Positions 24,018-34,129 of a DNA stretch of 61,915 nt are shown here, piece by piece; position 1 is the first letter of the stretch, and every line of letters starts with the position of its first letter. A model generated the notes under the pieces. It did not search any database. It worked only from the letters and a program-made list of their open reading frames with translations, and was not told where the DNA came from. The DNA lies in NCBI GenBank assembly GCA_938034975.1, contig CALHNI010000010.1, forward strand, positions 1 to 61,915. Reading direction: 5' to 3'. The stretch is from Candidatus Goldiibacteriota bacterium (GTDB lineage: Bacteria; Oederibacteriota; PGYV01; DYJU01). The translations under genes and the position numbers were made by a program.

Positions 24018-24165
24018 ATTTTTTTTAAATGCATTACTTTTATTCATCCGTTTTTTTTTAAAATAAAAAACAAGTGTTGTTTTGAATATTTTATTTTTTA
24101 AATAATATTATCATTTTTGTGTTTTTTTCTCCTAAAAATCGCAATTTTCAATCGCTATTTTCAGG
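24018..24165 (+). repeat. Dispersed hairpin repeat, copy 9 (hairpin 1 missing)
   Basis: It has the core ATGCATTACTTTTATTCATC (about 24029-24048), then ACAAGTGTTGTTTTGAATAT and TTTTTGTGTTTTTTTCTCC, and ends with hairpin 2 (CCTAAAAATCGC ... GCTATTTTCAGG, 24131-24165). The rest of this 309 bp gap shows no gene. Confidence 0.75.
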
Positions 24166-24261
24166 TATATCTGTAATATTTATTTAGACGAGCCAGAATA
24201 TATATTTGTTGCCAATTTAAAACAATAAATAATAATACAACAATTTGTTTTATTAAAAAAT

Positions 24262-25695
24262 TTAACTTTTTACTACTCTGTTTCTTCCTTCCTGTTTTGC
24301 TTTATAAAGTGCTTTATCTGCTTTTTCTATGAGCGCGCGCCGCGTTAGAGCATCCTGGGGGTAACTGGCAACTCCCATACTTATTGTGACTTTAATATCA
24401 AAATTCTGAAATTTAAATTTGTAATTTTCTATTTCTTTACGAATTTTTATTGCCAGTATATGCGCTTTATCCTTTGGAGTATCTGGTAAAATAATGACAA
24501 ATTCTTCGCCTCCATATCTTGCTACAGTATCAACCGGACTTGTATAGTTTTTAATTATAACTGCTATTGTTTTTAAAATATAATCACCTGTAATGTGTCC
24601 ATAAGTATCATTTATATTCTTAAAAAAATCAATATCCGCTATTACCAAAGATAAATCTTTATTGTATCTGGACGCTCTTTTAATTTCATTTTCAAGTTTA
24701 TCCTGAAAGTATCTATGAACATAAAGGCCTGTCAAACTATCAGTAATTGACATCTGCTCTACTTCTTCATAAAGATAAGCTTTTTCAAGCGAAATTGCAA
24801 ATTGGTTGGATAATATTTTAAAATATTTCAACTGCTTTTCATTAAATATATTTTCTTTACTGGCAGAAATGAATAAAACACCAAATAATTTTTTCTCAGC
24901 ATAAAGTGGTATGTATAAAAAACTTTTTAAAAAACCAAAAAAATCCTGATTATCTTCCTGTTTAACAAGTGTTTTATAAACTATTCCTTTTCCTGGACTT
25001 ATGTTTTTTAAAATTGATTGTATTATTATTTTTTCATTTTCTTTGATAATTGCTTCCTCAAATCCTTTTGTTTTTGCTATGATAAAATCATATTCTTTTT
25101 TTACAATAAGTATATAAAAAATATCATCAGGAGATATTTTTAAATTGTATTTAAACAATTTTTTTAATATTTCAAATATTGTATCCATTGTATCTTCAAT
25201 TCTGATTGTATTACTCAAATCCTTTACCGCTGTATAAAGAGATGTTATTTCTTTTATTTCTGCCTCTTTTTCTTCATTTTCTTTTTTATAAACCGCTATT
25301 TTTTGTTCTTCAATAATATTAAAAGCTTCTTCTTTTTGTTTTAACTCATATTCTGATATTTCTATTTTTTTTAAAAATACACTAAAAATAAATTTATAAA
25401 AAGCAATCGCTGCAAACAGAATTAATGTTATAATCAATATTTCTATATTTGTTTTTTTAAATGGAAAAAAAAGCATTATGATGCTTAATAAAATCAACAA
25501 ATCAATTATCTTTTGCCATTTCATATCAACATTTTTCAATGGAAAAACTACAAAAGCAGGCAAAATAAAATTAAATAAATAATAAAATTGCTTATATTTA
25601 TTGATCAAATTATTATTACCTGAAAAATAAATAATAAAAAAATAACATAACAGATAAATGATTCCAAAAACCAAAAGGTGCATTTTCTTTTTCAT
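24262..25695 (-). CDS. Membrane diguanylate cyclase with GAF and GGDEF domains
   Basis: It makes cyclic di-GMP from two GTP at the inner membrane. Order along the 477 residues: about four membrane helices (1-115), a coiled coil (KKIEISEYELKQKEEAFNII), a GAF domain (about 165-305) and a GGDEF domain with active-site RYGGEEF and signature DSLTGLYVHRYFQ, plus INDTYGHITGD. The inhibitory site RxxD before GGEEF is SPVD here, so product inhibition is probably lost. Its ATG overlaps the stop of the preceding DGC (ATGA), so both come from one transcript. It is the last gene of the argS-polA-c-di-GMP operon. Confidence 0.92.
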   Translation of the reverse strand: MKKKMHLLVFGIIYLLCYFFIIYFSGNNNLINKYKQFYYLFNFILPAFVVFPLKNVDMKWQKIIDLLILLSIIMLFFPFKKTNIEILIITLILFAAIAFYKFIFSVFLKKIEISEYELKQKEEAFNIIEEQKIAVYKKENEEKEAEIKEITSLYTAVKDLSNTIRIEDTMDTIFEILKKLFKYNLKISPDDIFYILIVKKEYDFIIAKTKGFEEAIIKENEKIIIQSILKNISPGKGIVYKTLVKQEDNQDFFGFLKSFLYIPLYAEKKLFGVLFISASKENIFNEKQLKYFKILSNQFAISLEKAYLYEEVEQMSITDSLTGLYVHRYFQDKLENEIKRASRYNKDLSLVIADIDFFKNINDTYGHITGDYILKTIAVIIKNYTSPVDTVARYGGEEFVIILPDTPKDKAHILAIKIRKEIENYKFKFQNFDIKVTISMGVASYPQDALTRRALIEKADKALYKAKQEGRNRVVKS

Positions 25696-27161
25696 TTAAT
25701 ATCCTCCCAGAATGTCACCTTGTTTCTGCCTGTTTCCTTTGAGTGATACAGGGCTTTATCAGCACAATCAATAACTTCCATCAATTTAAAATTATTTTTA
25801 TACTCAACACCGCCTATGCTTAATGTGACTTTTCTGCCCTCATTTTCATTAACTTTAATTATTAATTTTTCAAAATTTGTCCTTAAACGTTCCGCAACAA
25901 AAGTTGCTCCATTATAATTAGTATTAGGGAGAATAACAGCAAACTCTTCTCCACCATACCTTCCGATAATATCTACGTCACGCAAATTATCTTTTAAAAA
26001 TTCACCTAAAATTTTTAAAACTTTATCACCAAAAAGATGACCATAAGTATCATTACATTCTTTAAAATGGTCAATATCAATCATAAGAAATGAAAAAGTT
26101 GTATTTAACTGTTTTACCCTTTTTATTTCTTCGTTCAGTTTTTCAATAAAATACCTTCTCATATAAAGTCCGGTAAGACCATCTTTTATTGCAAGTTCTT
26201 TTGTTTTTAAATATAATAATAAATTTTGGACAATTATGGTGCATAAATCTCCAAGATAATTCAAAATCCGGGCATCATCATTATCAAAAAAATTAACCTT
26301 TTCTGAATACACTTTTAAAATGCCTAATATTTTTTGTTTTTCAAGTAAAGGAATACAAACTATTGATTTAAAAATTTTTTTGTCTTTGGGTAAAATTTTA
26401 AAACGATAATCATCATCAAGGTTTTTTATAAATAGTGTGTGTTTATTAACTTCAACCCATTCATCAAAAGAATCTTTTTTGTATAATATAATAGTTCCAT
26501 TGGTATGCCTTGTATCATATTTTTCACTTAAACACTCATATATTCCTGACTCTTCATCCCATATCAAAAAATCAAAATTTACTTTTTTATTATTTAATAA
26601 AGGACTTATATAATCAAAAACAATTTTATATATTTCTTCTTTTTCCAGAGTAGTTGCCAATTTCTGTGCCACTTCATTTAAAAGTGTATAATTTTTTATT
26701 CTTGTTTTATTACCTTCAATCTGTGATTTAACTTTATCATATTCTTCTTTTTTTTCTATAATTTTCCGTTGAATATCAAGGTTTTTTAATTCTATATTTT
26801 TATTTCTGGTATCTATTTCAATTATAAACAAAGATAGAAAGTATGTTAAAACAACAGTTAAAATAATATTAGTAATATTAACCAAAATTACTGAAAATTC
26901 TCTAATAAAAATCATACCTATAATATTTAATAGTATCCATATACCTGCAATCCCTATTCCGAATTCAAAACCAATAATTAAAAATGAAAAAATTAAAATA
27001 ATAAAAAACAATAAAGAAACATATTGGCTATTGTTTTTTATTAAAAAAATTATAAATATTATCAATAAAATATAAACAATAATTGTGATCATATAAAATA
27101 ATAAATCTTTTGGGTTTTTATAAAATAATTTGTTTAGAAAAAAGTCAATAATATTACTCAT
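25692..27161 (-). CDS. Membrane diguanylate cyclase with GAF and GGDEF domains (I-site present)
   Basis: This paralogue of the next gene has 489 residues: about five membrane helices (20-130), a coiled coil (RKIIEKKEEYDKVKSQIEGN), a GAF domain (about 165-310) and a GGDEF domain with KDGLTGLYMRRYF, CNDTYGHLFGD and GRYGGEEF. Unlike its neighbour it keeps the inhibitory RxxD as RDVD just before the active site, so it should be feedback-limited. It lies 26 bp after the HD-GYP gene. Two adjacent DGCs of identical layout suggest a duplication followed by divergence of regulation. Confidence 0.92.
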   Translation of the reverse strand: MSNIIDFFLNKLFYKNPKDLLFYMITIIVYILLIIFIIFLIKNNSQYVSLLFFIILIFSFLIIGFEFGIGIAGIWILLNIIGMIFIREFSVILVNITNIILTVVLTYFLSLFIIEIDTRNKNIELKNLDIQRKIIEKKEEYDKVKSQIEGNKTRIKNYTLLNEVAQKLATTLEKEEIYKIVFDYISPLLNNKKVNFDFLIWDEESGIYECLSEKYDTRHTNGTIILYKKDSFDEWVEVNKHTLFIKNLDDDYRFKILPKDKKIFKSIVCIPLLEKQKILGILKVYSEKVNFFDNDDARILNYLGDLCTIIVQNLLLYLKTKELAIKDGLTGLYMRRYFIEKLNEEIKRVKQLNTTFSFLMIDIDHFKECNDTYGHLFGDKVLKILGEFLKDNLRDVDIIGRYGGEEFAVILPNTNYNGATFVAERLRTNFEKLIIKVNENEGRKVTLSIGGVEYKNNFKLMEVIDCADKALYHSKETGRNKVTFWEDIK

Positions 27162-27186
27162 AAGTATTTTCTATTTTTCTTAAACT

Positions 27187-28296
27187 TTAAATAAATAAAT
27201 CTACTATGGTTGGGTCAAATTGAGAACCGGCATTTTTTCTTAATTCCGAAATTGCAAGTTGGGGTGGTAACATATCCCTATAAGCCCTTGCTGATACCAT
27301 TGTATCATATGCATCAGCAACATGAACAATCCGGGCACCAATTGGTATTTGCTCTCCTTTTAATCCATTAGGATAACCACTGCCATCAAATCTTTCGTGA
27401 TGATGAAGTATTATTGGCACCATAGGAGCTAATGATTCCATCTCTTTGATAATTTTTGCGCCTATTGCTGGATGATTTTTTACAATCTCAAATTCAGCCG
27501 CAGTTAATCTGGATGGTTTTTTTATAATATCATCAGGTATTGCGATTTTTCCTATATCATGTAATAACGCAGCATATTTTATTGTCTCAATATCCCGCTC
27601 TGAAAATTTTAGTTCTTCAGCAATACGAACCGAATACTCAGAAACTTTTTGGGAATGACCAAGGGTATAATGATCTTTTGCATCAACTGTTGATGCTAAT
27701 GCTCTTATAATATTTATCTGATCTTTTTTCATACTTTCATATAATTTTACATTTTCAATAGCAAGAGCAGCTTGCTTTGCAAGAATCGTAAGCAATGATA
27801 AATCTATACTTGTTATATTACCTTCGGGAGTTTCAGTAATTATATTAAGTAAACCAATTGGTTTGTCATGGGCAATTAAAGGAACAAGGACAAATGAAAT
27901 TTTATCAACTTCATTTGGATTTTCTTCAATATCAGGTAATGCGATTGTTTTTCCCTTCTTTAATGCCCATTCAATAACTTTATTTTTTATCTGTAAATTT
28001 ATTTTTTGTTCTATTCGCTTATTTATATTTCTTTTTATCGCTATATCAAATTCTGATGAATTTTCATCAACAAAAAAAAGCACTGCACCTTTACAGGTTA
28101 TTATTTCTTCTGCAAGGTCAAGTAATGAATTTAAAACCCTTTCTAATGTTTTCGCTTCTGTTATAATATCAACCAATCTGTAAAGCGTTGTTAATTCTTC
28201 AAATGATTGTCTTAATCCTTCATTTATAACTTCTAAATTTTTAATATATTCTTTTAATTCCTGGACTTCTTTTTCTTTTTCATCTTTAATATCCAA
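27187..28296 (-). CDS. GAF-HD-GYP cyclic-di-GMP phosphodiesterase
   Basis: It degrades cyclic di-GMP, opposing the cyclases encoded next to it. A short coiled coil leads to a GAF domain (about 45-190) and an HD-GYP domain with HD in AALLHDIGKIAIPDD and the full signature HHHERFDGSGYPNGLKGEQI, so metal binding and catalysis look intact. I start it at the TTG at 28296, because GGAGG lies 6 bp before it; a TTG 12 nt earlier overlaps that site. No membrane segment, so it is a soluble sensor. It follows the HDOD gene by 22 bp. Confidence 0.92.
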   Translation of the reverse strand: MDIKDEKEKEVQELKEYIKNLEVINEGLRQSFEELTTLYRLVDIITEAKTLERVLNSLLDLAEEIITCKGAVLFFVDENSSEFDIAIKRNINKRIEQKINLQIKNKVIEWALKKGKTIALPDIEENPNEVDKISFVLVPLIAHDKPIGLLNIITETPEGNITSIDLSLLTILAKQAALAIENVKLYESMKKDQINIIRALASTVDAKDHYTLGHSQKVSEYSVRIAEELKFSERDIETIKYAALLHDIGKIAIPDDIIKKPSRLTAAEFEIVKNHPAIGAKIIKEMESLAPMVPIILHHHERFDGSGYPNGLKGEQIPIGARIVHVADAYDTMVSARAYRDMLPPQLAISELRKNAGSQFDPTIVDLFI

Positions 28297-28318
28297 GAAA
28301 TCCTCCAAATAATTAAAT

Positions 28319-29197
28319 CTAATATTGTGGCATATTGAAAAATGCCTCTGCTTCTTTTACTTCGTTCTCAAGCGAATTCATTATTATTTCTTCATAAGCG
28401 CTATCAAGATTTAATAATAATCTTCCTTCCTTGCTTATGGGTTCAATAATATCATCACCGGCAAAACCTATACCTTTTTGCTTGCAGAGAATATTTGCGG
28501 CATTTATTATGTATGCCATAACCTGCTCATCCATTTCTTTTTCCGGATTATGATGACTTGCAATTCCTGCTTTTAATTCAATTGGCAAATTCCACTTTTC
28601 TGCCATTAATTTCCCTAATTCTGCATGGTCAATGCCTATTAATTTTTTTTCAGCTTCATAAATTGGGACTTTATTATCTTTAACATATTTTAAAACTTCT
28701 GTATATTCTTTGTGAAGATACTGTTCAAAAAAATTCTTGCCTATATCATGTAAAAGCCCAGCTGTAAATGCTGCTTCACTTGATTTATATTTTATTTTTT
28801 TTGCAAGTAAGGAAGCGCATATTGCAACTCCAACACAATGTTTCCAGAATTCCTGATGTGAAAATCCTTCACCTGATTCACCGGTAAAAATTTTATAAAC
28901 AGAAACAGTCAAAGCAAGATTTCTTATTGTGTCAAAGCCGAGTATTGAAACAGCATGAGCAATATTTTGTATTCTGAACGGGAAACCATAAAAAGCAGAA
29001 TTTGCAAGTCTTAAAACTTTTGCTGTTAATGCCTGGTCAACTGTGATTATCTTGCTTAAATCGGACGCGGATGTCAATGGATTTGAAACAACCTGGATTA
29101 CTTTTGCGACAACTAAAGAAAGAGTTGGTAACGCTTTGACTTTTTCAATTATTTTTTCTATTCTTTCCTGAACTTCTTTTTTTTCTTTTTCTGACAT
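28319..29197 (-). CDS. HDOD-domain signalling protein
   Basis: The 292 residues are a single HDOD domain: LPTLSLVVAKVIQVVSNPLT, ITVDQALTAKVLRLANSAFY, AVSILGFDTIRNLALTVSV and the HD-like AGLLHDIGKNFFEQ with a later HH (GIASHHNPEKEM). HDOD proteins are HD-GYP relatives that usually lack nucleotide phosphodiesterase activity and act as scaffolds in signalling. The ATG lies inside the 3' end of coaE (53 bp overlap) behind AGAAGGGA, so translation of the two is probably coupled. It starts the signalling half of the operon. Confidence 0.88.
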   Translation of the reverse strand: MSEKEKKEVQERIEKIIEKVKALPTLSLVVAKVIQVVSNPLTSASDLSKIITVDQALTAKVLRLANSAFYGFPFRIQNIAHAVSILGFDTIRNLALTVSVYKIFTGESGEGFSHQEFWKHCVGVAICASLLAKKIKYKSSEAAFTAGLLHDIGKNFFEQYLHKEYTEVLKYVKDNKVPIYEAEKKLIGIDHAELGKLMAEKWNLPIELKAGIASHHNPEKEMDEQVMAYIINAANILCKQKGIGFAGDDIIEPISKEGRLLLNLDSAYEEIIMNSLENEVKEAEAFFNMPQY

Positions 29198-29813
29198 AAA
29201 TCCCTTCTTTAATTATTTTTTCATATATTTTATTTACTTTTAAAGTAAAATTTTGTTTTGTAGTATTATTATATAAAATAAAATCACTCAAAGCAATAGT
29301 TTTAAAATTTTTTAAATATTTTTTTTGAATATTTCTTATTTTTAAAATCAATTTATAATTTTTGCTTTTTATAAAACGGTTTTTCCAGATTCTTTCCGTG
29401 GTTTTTATAAAAATTATTATATCGGTATATTTATAAAAACCACTTTGAAATAAAACAGCCATATCAACTAGTATTATTTTATTTTTTAATTTGTTTATAT
29501 ATTCTTTTAACTTATTATTTAAAACAGGATAAATTAAGGAAGTAAATTTTCTATATTCAAAATCATTTAAAAAAACAATTTTTGAAAGTTTCTCCCTGTT
29601 TATTTTACCGTTGGAATCTTTTATTTTATCGCCATAAATTTTAAGAATTTTATTATACAGACCGGTGTTTTTTTTGTATAAGGTATGTGCAAAATTATCA
29701 ACATCAATTACTTTTATTCCCTTTTTTTTAAAATATTGTGCTGCTTCTGTTTTACCATCACCGATTAATCCGGTTATGCCTATTATTATTTTTTTCTTAT
29801 TAACCACACTCAT
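29145..29813 (-). CDS. coaE: Dephospho-CoA kinase
   Basis: It catalyses the last step of coenzyme A synthesis, phosphorylating dephospho-CoA. The 222 residues contain the P-loop GITGLIGDGKTEAA (G-rich loop with GKT), VIDVDNFAHTLY and KIILVDMAVLFQSGFY, all typical of CoaE, with a basic C-terminal tail (KEGIYVRKRKKRSSGKNRKNN). The C-terminal end overlaps the HDOD gene by 53 bp, and the start overlaps polA's end by 14 bp. Adjacent polA-coaE pairs are common in bacteria. The P-loop's D in place of the more usual S/A before GKT is a small variation. Confidence 0.88.
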   Translation of the reverse strand: MSVVNKKKIIIGITGLIGDGKTEAAQYFKKKGIKVIDVDNFAHTLYKKNTGLYNKILKIYGDKIKDSNGKINREKLSKIVFLNDFEYRKFTSLIYPVLNNKLKEYINKLKNKIILVDMAVLFQSGFYKYTDIIIFIKTTERIWKNRFIKSKNYKLILKIRNIQKKYLKNFKTIALSDFILYNNTTKQNFTLKVNKIYEKIIKEGIYVRKRKKRSSGKNRKNN

Positions 29814-32406
29814 ACCAGTTTTTTCCTTTCCCGATATCTACTATCAATGGAACTTTTAGTTTAATAACATTTTCCATTTTATCCTTTACTATCTTTTCAA
29901 CAATTTCTTTTTCATTAATGAAAACACTAAAAACCAGTTCATCATGTATTTGCAAAATAAATTTTGTTTTTAAATTTTGTTTTAAAAATTCATTATAAAT
30001 ATTTATCATAGCAATTTTTATTATATCTGCCGCTGTTCCCTGTATTGGCGCATTTATAGCTGCTCTTTCAGCAAGTTCCCTCATTGTTTTATTTTTACTT
30101 AAAATATTTTGAATAAATCTTTTCCTTCCCAACAGTGTTTCTACATAACCATTGTCACGGGCAAACTTAATTGTATTTTCCTGGTATTTTTTAGTATCTG
30201 GAAATGTTTTAAAAAATTTTTCAATAAATTCTTTTGCTTCTCCTTGCGATATCCCCAATTCTTTAGAAAGACCAAAACTACTCATCCCATATATAATACC
30301 AAAATTTATTGTCTTTGCTATCCTTCGCTGGTTTTTAGTAACATTCTCCGGTTTTTCTCCAAATATGTTTGCCGCAACCATTGTATGAATATCACCGTTA
30401 TTGTTGTATATTTTAATCAAATAACGGTCTTCACTTATATGAGCAAGTATTCTTAATTCTATCTGTGAATAATCTGCTTTTAATATTATTTCATCTTCTG
30501 AAAAGGGAATAAATATTTTTCTTATTTCTCTTATTTTTTCATCTTTTACTGGTATATTTTGTATATTAGGATTAGAAGATGAAAGTCGTCCAGTAGCAGT
30601 TATATTCTGGTTATATGTCGGATATATTTTTTTATCCTTATCAAGAAAAGCATTTATACTATCTAAAAATGCTGTTTTATATTTTGTCAATGTTCTGAAT
30701 TTTAAAATTTCACTAATAATCTTATGATAAGGAAGTAAATTTTTTAAAACTTCATTATCAGTTGAATAACCGGTTTTTATTTTTTTCTGAACCGGCAAAT
30801 TAAGTTTGTTAAAAAGGATTTCTGATAATTGCCTAGGTGAATTTATATTAAAATTTTCACCGGATATGTTATATATTTTATTTTCTGTAATTTTTATTTC
30901 ATAATTTACATCTTCTATTATTTTTAAAAGCAAATCCTGATCTATTTTAATACCATTTATTTCCATATCAGAAAGCACTTTTGAAAGCGGCAATTCAATT
31001 TCTTCATATATTTTTAACAAATTATTTTCTTTTAATTCTTTTAATAATTTATCTTTTAGTTTTTCGGATTTTTCAAGCTGAACAAATACAAATTTTTCAA
31101 TCAATTGTTTTTCAATAAATTTTATATCTGTCTTTTTTGCCCCTTTTCCCGTAATATCATCAAATGATAAAAAAATATCACTTAAATATTCGTTAAAAAC
31201 AAGTGACAAGTCCTTATAATTTTTATCCGGATTTAATAAATATGCCATTAACATAACATCATAAATTTTACAGTTATTTATGTCTTTAAATATTTTATAA
31301 ACTTCTTTGGCTGAATTCGTTATAACTGTCTTATTTTCAAGCGGAGCAAAACCAGTAACAATCTTTTTAAAAAAATAATAAAATTTTTCATCTATCATCA
31401 AACAAAAAATTTCATCCAAATTTTCCCCATTGAAAAATAAAGTTATATTTTTTGAATTTAATAAATCGTCTTTTATTAAATTAATATCTTCAACATAGTT
31501 AATATTTTCTTTAATTAATATTTCTTTATTTATGGTTTCTTTAGAAGAAATTAAAGATTTAAAATTATATTTAAGAAACTCTTTTTCCAAAACATCTTTA
31601 TCAATTTTATCCAAAGCACAATCATCTAATTTAAAATTAATATTTTTTATGATTTCAGGGTTTTCTTTTAATATAGCAAGTTCTCTGCTTAACTTAATAT
31701 CATCTATAGATTTTTCAATTAAATTTTTTATTCTTTCAGATTTTATTTTCTCTATATTGCTAATTAAATTTTCAATTGATTTAAATTCATTTATTAATTT
31801 AACTGCGGTTTTTTCTCCAATTCCTTTAACTCCAGGTATATTATCAGAAGCATCTCCCATTAAAGAAAGTATATCAATAATGGATAAAGGCGGAAATCCC
31901 ATTTCCTGAATTATTTTTTCAGGTGTATATTTAATATATCCTTCTTTTGTAAATTTTATAATAAAAACATTTTCTGATATAAGTTGAATCATGTCTTTAT
32001 CAGAAGATGCAATCATAATATTTAAATTTTTATCGTGTTTTTTTATATGAAAAACTATTGCAGCAATTATATCGTCTGCTTCGTAACCTTCTAATTCAAA
32101 GGTTTTTATTTTTGCATTTTCTGTTATTTCTTTTATTATTTTAATCTGATTTTGTAAAGATTCTGGCATTACTTCTCTTTTTATTTTATATTGTTCGTAT
32201 AATTTATGCCTGAATGTGGGTTTGGGATGGTCAAAGGCAATTGAAATAAAATCAGGATTTATTTCTTTTAATATTTTTAATAACATATTAAAAAATCCAT
32301 AAACTGCCTGAATTTCAAGTCCATCCTTTGTTGTAAGTTGAGGTAAGGCATAAAAAGCCCTGTATGCAAATGAATTTCCATCTATGATAACAAACTTTTT
32401 TTCCAT
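29800..32406 (-). CDS. polA: DNA polymerase I
   Basis: It fills gaps and removes primers in replication and repair. The 868 residues contain an N-terminal 5'-3' nuclease (IDGNSFAYRAFYALP, ASSDKDMIQLI, DASDNIPGVKGIGEKTA), a middle domain that keeps the position but not the DxE metal-binding residues of the 3'-5' exonuclease (around NITLFFNGENLDEIFCLMI), and an intact A-family polymerase: motif A DYSQIELRILAH, motif B RRIAKTINFGIIYGMS and motif C QIHDELVFSV. It therefore probably lacks proofreading, as in many bacteria. The start ATG follows AAGGGA. It is 5 bp from truA. Confidence 0.95.
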   Translation of the reverse strand: MEKKFVIIDGNSFAYRAFYALPQLTTKDGLEIQAVYGFFNMLLKILKEINPDFISIAFDHPKPTFRHKLYEQYKIKREVMPESLQNQIKIIKEITENAKIKTFELEGYEADDIIAAIVFHIKKHDKNLNIMIASSDKDMIQLISENVFIIKFTKEGYIKYTPEKIIQEMGFPPLSIIDILSLMGDASDNIPGVKGIGEKTAVKLINEFKSIENLISNIEKIKSERIKNLIEKSIDDIKLSRELAILKENPEIIKNINFKLDDCALDKIDKDVLEKEFLKYNFKSLISSKETINKEILIKENINYVEDINLIKDDLLNSKNITLFFNGENLDEIFCLMIDEKFYYFFKKIVTGFAPLENKTVITNSAKEVYKIFKDINNCKIYDVMLMAYLLNPDKNYKDLSLVFNEYLSDIFLSFDDITGKGAKKTDIKFIEKQLIEKFVFVQLEKSEKLKDKLLKELKENNLLKIYEEIELPLSKVLSDMEINGIKIDQDLLLKIIEDVNYEIKITENKIYNISGENFNINSPRQLSEILFNKLNLPVQKKIKTGYSTDNEVLKNLLPYHKIISEILKFRTLTKYKTAFLDSINAFLDKDKKIYPTYNQNITATGRLSSSNPNIQNIPVKDEKIREIRKIFIPFSEDEIILKADYSQIELRILAHISEDRYLIKIYNNNGDIHTMVAANIFGEKPENVTKNQRRIAKTINFGIIYGMSSFGLSKELGISQGEAKEFIEKFFKTFPDTKKYQENTIKFARDNGYVETLLGRKRFIQNILSKNKTMRELAERAAINAPIQGTAADIIKIAMINIYNEFLKQNLKTKFILQIHDELVFSVFINEKEIVEKIVKDKMENVIKLKVPLIVDIGKGKNWYECG

Positions 32407-32410
32407 TTTT

Positions 32411-33160
32411 TTAATTTCCCTTATTATAAATTATTTTTACCAGATATAATCCCTGTGGTGGTGCAATGTTTTTAATAATTGTTCTATCTTCTTTTTTAAA
32501 CATAAGTTCTATATCGTCTTTTGTCAATTTATCAAAAACAAATTCAATTAAACATCCAACTATCTTTCTTATCATATTATAAAGAAAACTCTGGCCAAAA
32601 AAATCAAAAATTATTATTTTATTTTCTTTTTTTATATTTATATTCAATATCTGTCTTTCATAATTTTTTATCCCGGGATCTGATGTTGTAAATGAAAAAT
32701 AATTTTTTTTCCCTTTAAAAAAAGGTAATATTTCTTTTATCTTTTTTATATCTATTTTCCTTTCAATATGCCATACATAATTTTTAAGAAATGGTGGTAG
32801 AAATAAACTGTTATAAATTAAATATCTATAAAATTTTTTTTTAACATTAACTCGTGCTAAAAAAGAATCAGGGGCATAAGAAACATTTTTTATTCTTATA
32901 TCATCGGGCAATAAAGAATTAAGTATTTTTTTTAATCCATAATCAGTTATTGGCGTATCCACTTTAAAATTAAAAACCTGACCTAAGGAATGAACCCCTG
33001 TATCTGTCCTGCTTGCCCCACAGATATTTATTTTTTTATTAAAAATCTTTTCCAGACAATACTCAATAACTCCCTGTATCGTTGGTAAATCCTTTTGCTT
33101 TTGCCAACCATAGTAATTTGTCCCATCATAACTTACAATACATTTAAAATTTTTAGTCAT
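32411..33160 (-). CDS. truA: tRNA pseudouridine(38-40) synthase TruA
   Basis: It isomerises uridines at positions 38-40 of the tRNA anticodon stem. The 249 residues show the catalytic aspartate in CGASRTDTGVHSLGQVFNF, the N-terminal VSYDGTNYYGWQKQKDLPTI and the C-terminal GQSFLYNMIRKIVGCLIEF. Length and motifs are normal. It lies between the coiled-coil GGDEF gene and polA in the same run, 5 bp from polA. Nothing unusual. Confidence 0.95.
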   Translation of the reverse strand: MTKNFKCIVSYDGTNYYGWQKQKDLPTIQGVIEYCLEKIFNKKINICGASRTDTGVHSLGQVFNFKVDTPITDYGLKKILNSLLPDDIRIKNVSYAPDSFLARVNVKKKFYRYLIYNSLFLPPFLKNYVWHIERKIDIKKIKEILPFFKGKKNYFSFTTSDPGIKNYERQILNINIKKENKIIIFDFFGQSFLYNMIRKIVGCLIEFVFDKLTKDDIELMFKKEDRTIIKNIAPPQGLYLVKIIYNKGN

Positions 33161-33165
33161 ATTTT

Positions 33166-34116
33166 TTAATTTTCCTTTAAGGCAACTTTTATATTATTTC
33201 TGCCTGAATTTTTAGCCACATACAAAGCTTTATCTGCTTTTTCAATAAGCATTTGTTTTATAACTGCGTGCATTGGATATTCGGCTATTCCAGCACTTAT
33301 TCTAACGGGAATTATTTTGGAGCCACTGAAAAAAATATGTTCTTCTATTGCTTTCCGAATTTTTTCAGCAATTTGTTCAGCCTCCTCTATACCAGTTTCA
33401 GTTAAAATTATAGCAAATTCTTCACCGCCATAACGGCATAAAAAATCCGTACTTGATAAATTGCTTTTTATAACAGCAACAACTTCCTGTAAAACAGCAT
33501 CTCCTGTTTGATGTCCATATGTATCATTTATTCTTTTAAAATGGTCAATATCAACTATCAATAAACTTAACTTCATTCTAAACCTTTTTGCTAAAGTTAA
33601 TTCATCTTCAAGTTTGGTTTCAAAATATCTTCTATTAAAAGCACCTGTTAATTCATCAATGATTGCCTTCTTTTCGCTCATTTCCTTTTGCTCTCTTAAA
33701 ATATTTGTTGTTTCTCTTACCTGTTCAATAACTTCTTTTTCAAGTTGTTTTCCTGTTTGTCTTTTTAATTGATTTATTATTTCCAATGATTTATTTTTAA
33801 CTTCATTTTTAATAAGTTCTCTGAGTTCTTGTATTAATTTTTGTATTGCTTTTTCAATTTCTTTATTTATCTGATTTCTTACCTGTTTTCTAATATTTTT
33901 TCTTAATAATTTTAAAGTCACCATTTCTTTATTTACTGTTTTTTTTACTGCGCCCAAAACCATAACTATAATTTCTTTTTCAATCTGTTCGTTTATATCA
34001 GTTAAAAATGCCTCTTCCTTTTTTAATAGTTCTTCATATTTATCTTTTATATGTTCTTCAATTTTTTTTAATTTTTCTATGTCTTCTTTGATTTTTTTAA
34101 TTTCATTGCTGTCCAA
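33166..34116 (-). CDS. Soluble coiled-coil diguanylate cyclase (GGDEF)
   Basis: A long helical N-terminal region (about residues 1-150: KKIKEDIEKLKKIEEHIKDK to NQLKRQTGKQLEKEVIEQVR) precedes a GGDEF domain with DELTGAFNRRYF, INDTYGHQTGD and CRYGGEEF. No membrane segment is present. The inhibitory RxxD position reads SSTD, so the I-site is lost. I start it at the TTG at 34116 because GGAG lies 6 bp upstream, which leaves a 13 bp gap after argS instead of an overlap. Its place between argS and truA is odd for a signalling gene. The coiled coil is probably the dimerisation or input module. Confidence 0.9.
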   Translation of the reverse strand: MDSNEIKKIKEDIEKLKKIEEHIKDKYEELLKKEEAFLTDINEQIEKEIIVMVLGAVKKTVNKEMVTLKLLRKNIRKQVRNQINKEIEKAIQKLIQELRELIKNEVKNKSLEIINQLKRQTGKQLEKEVIEQVRETTNILREQKEMSEKKAIIDELTGAFNRRYFETKLEDELTLAKRFRMKLSLLIVDIDHFKRINDTYGHQTGDAVLQEVVAVIKSNLSSTDFLCRYGGEEFAIILTETGIEEAEQIAEKIRKAIEEHIFFSGSKIIPVRISAGIAEYPMHAVIKQMLIEKADKALYVAKNSGRNNIKVALKEN

Positions 34117-34129
34117 AATACTCTCCTTT

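Noticed and set aside
29403-29433. Sigma-28-like ACCGATAT with CAAAGTGG upstream on the minus strand
   Set aside because: The spacer is wrong, the -35 match is poor, and it lies inside coaE coding sequence with no flagellar gene downstream.
29800-32406. Loss of the polymerase I proofreading site as a novelty
   Set aside because: Many bacterial DNA polymerase I proteins carry an inactive 3'-5' exonuclease domain, so this is ordinary.
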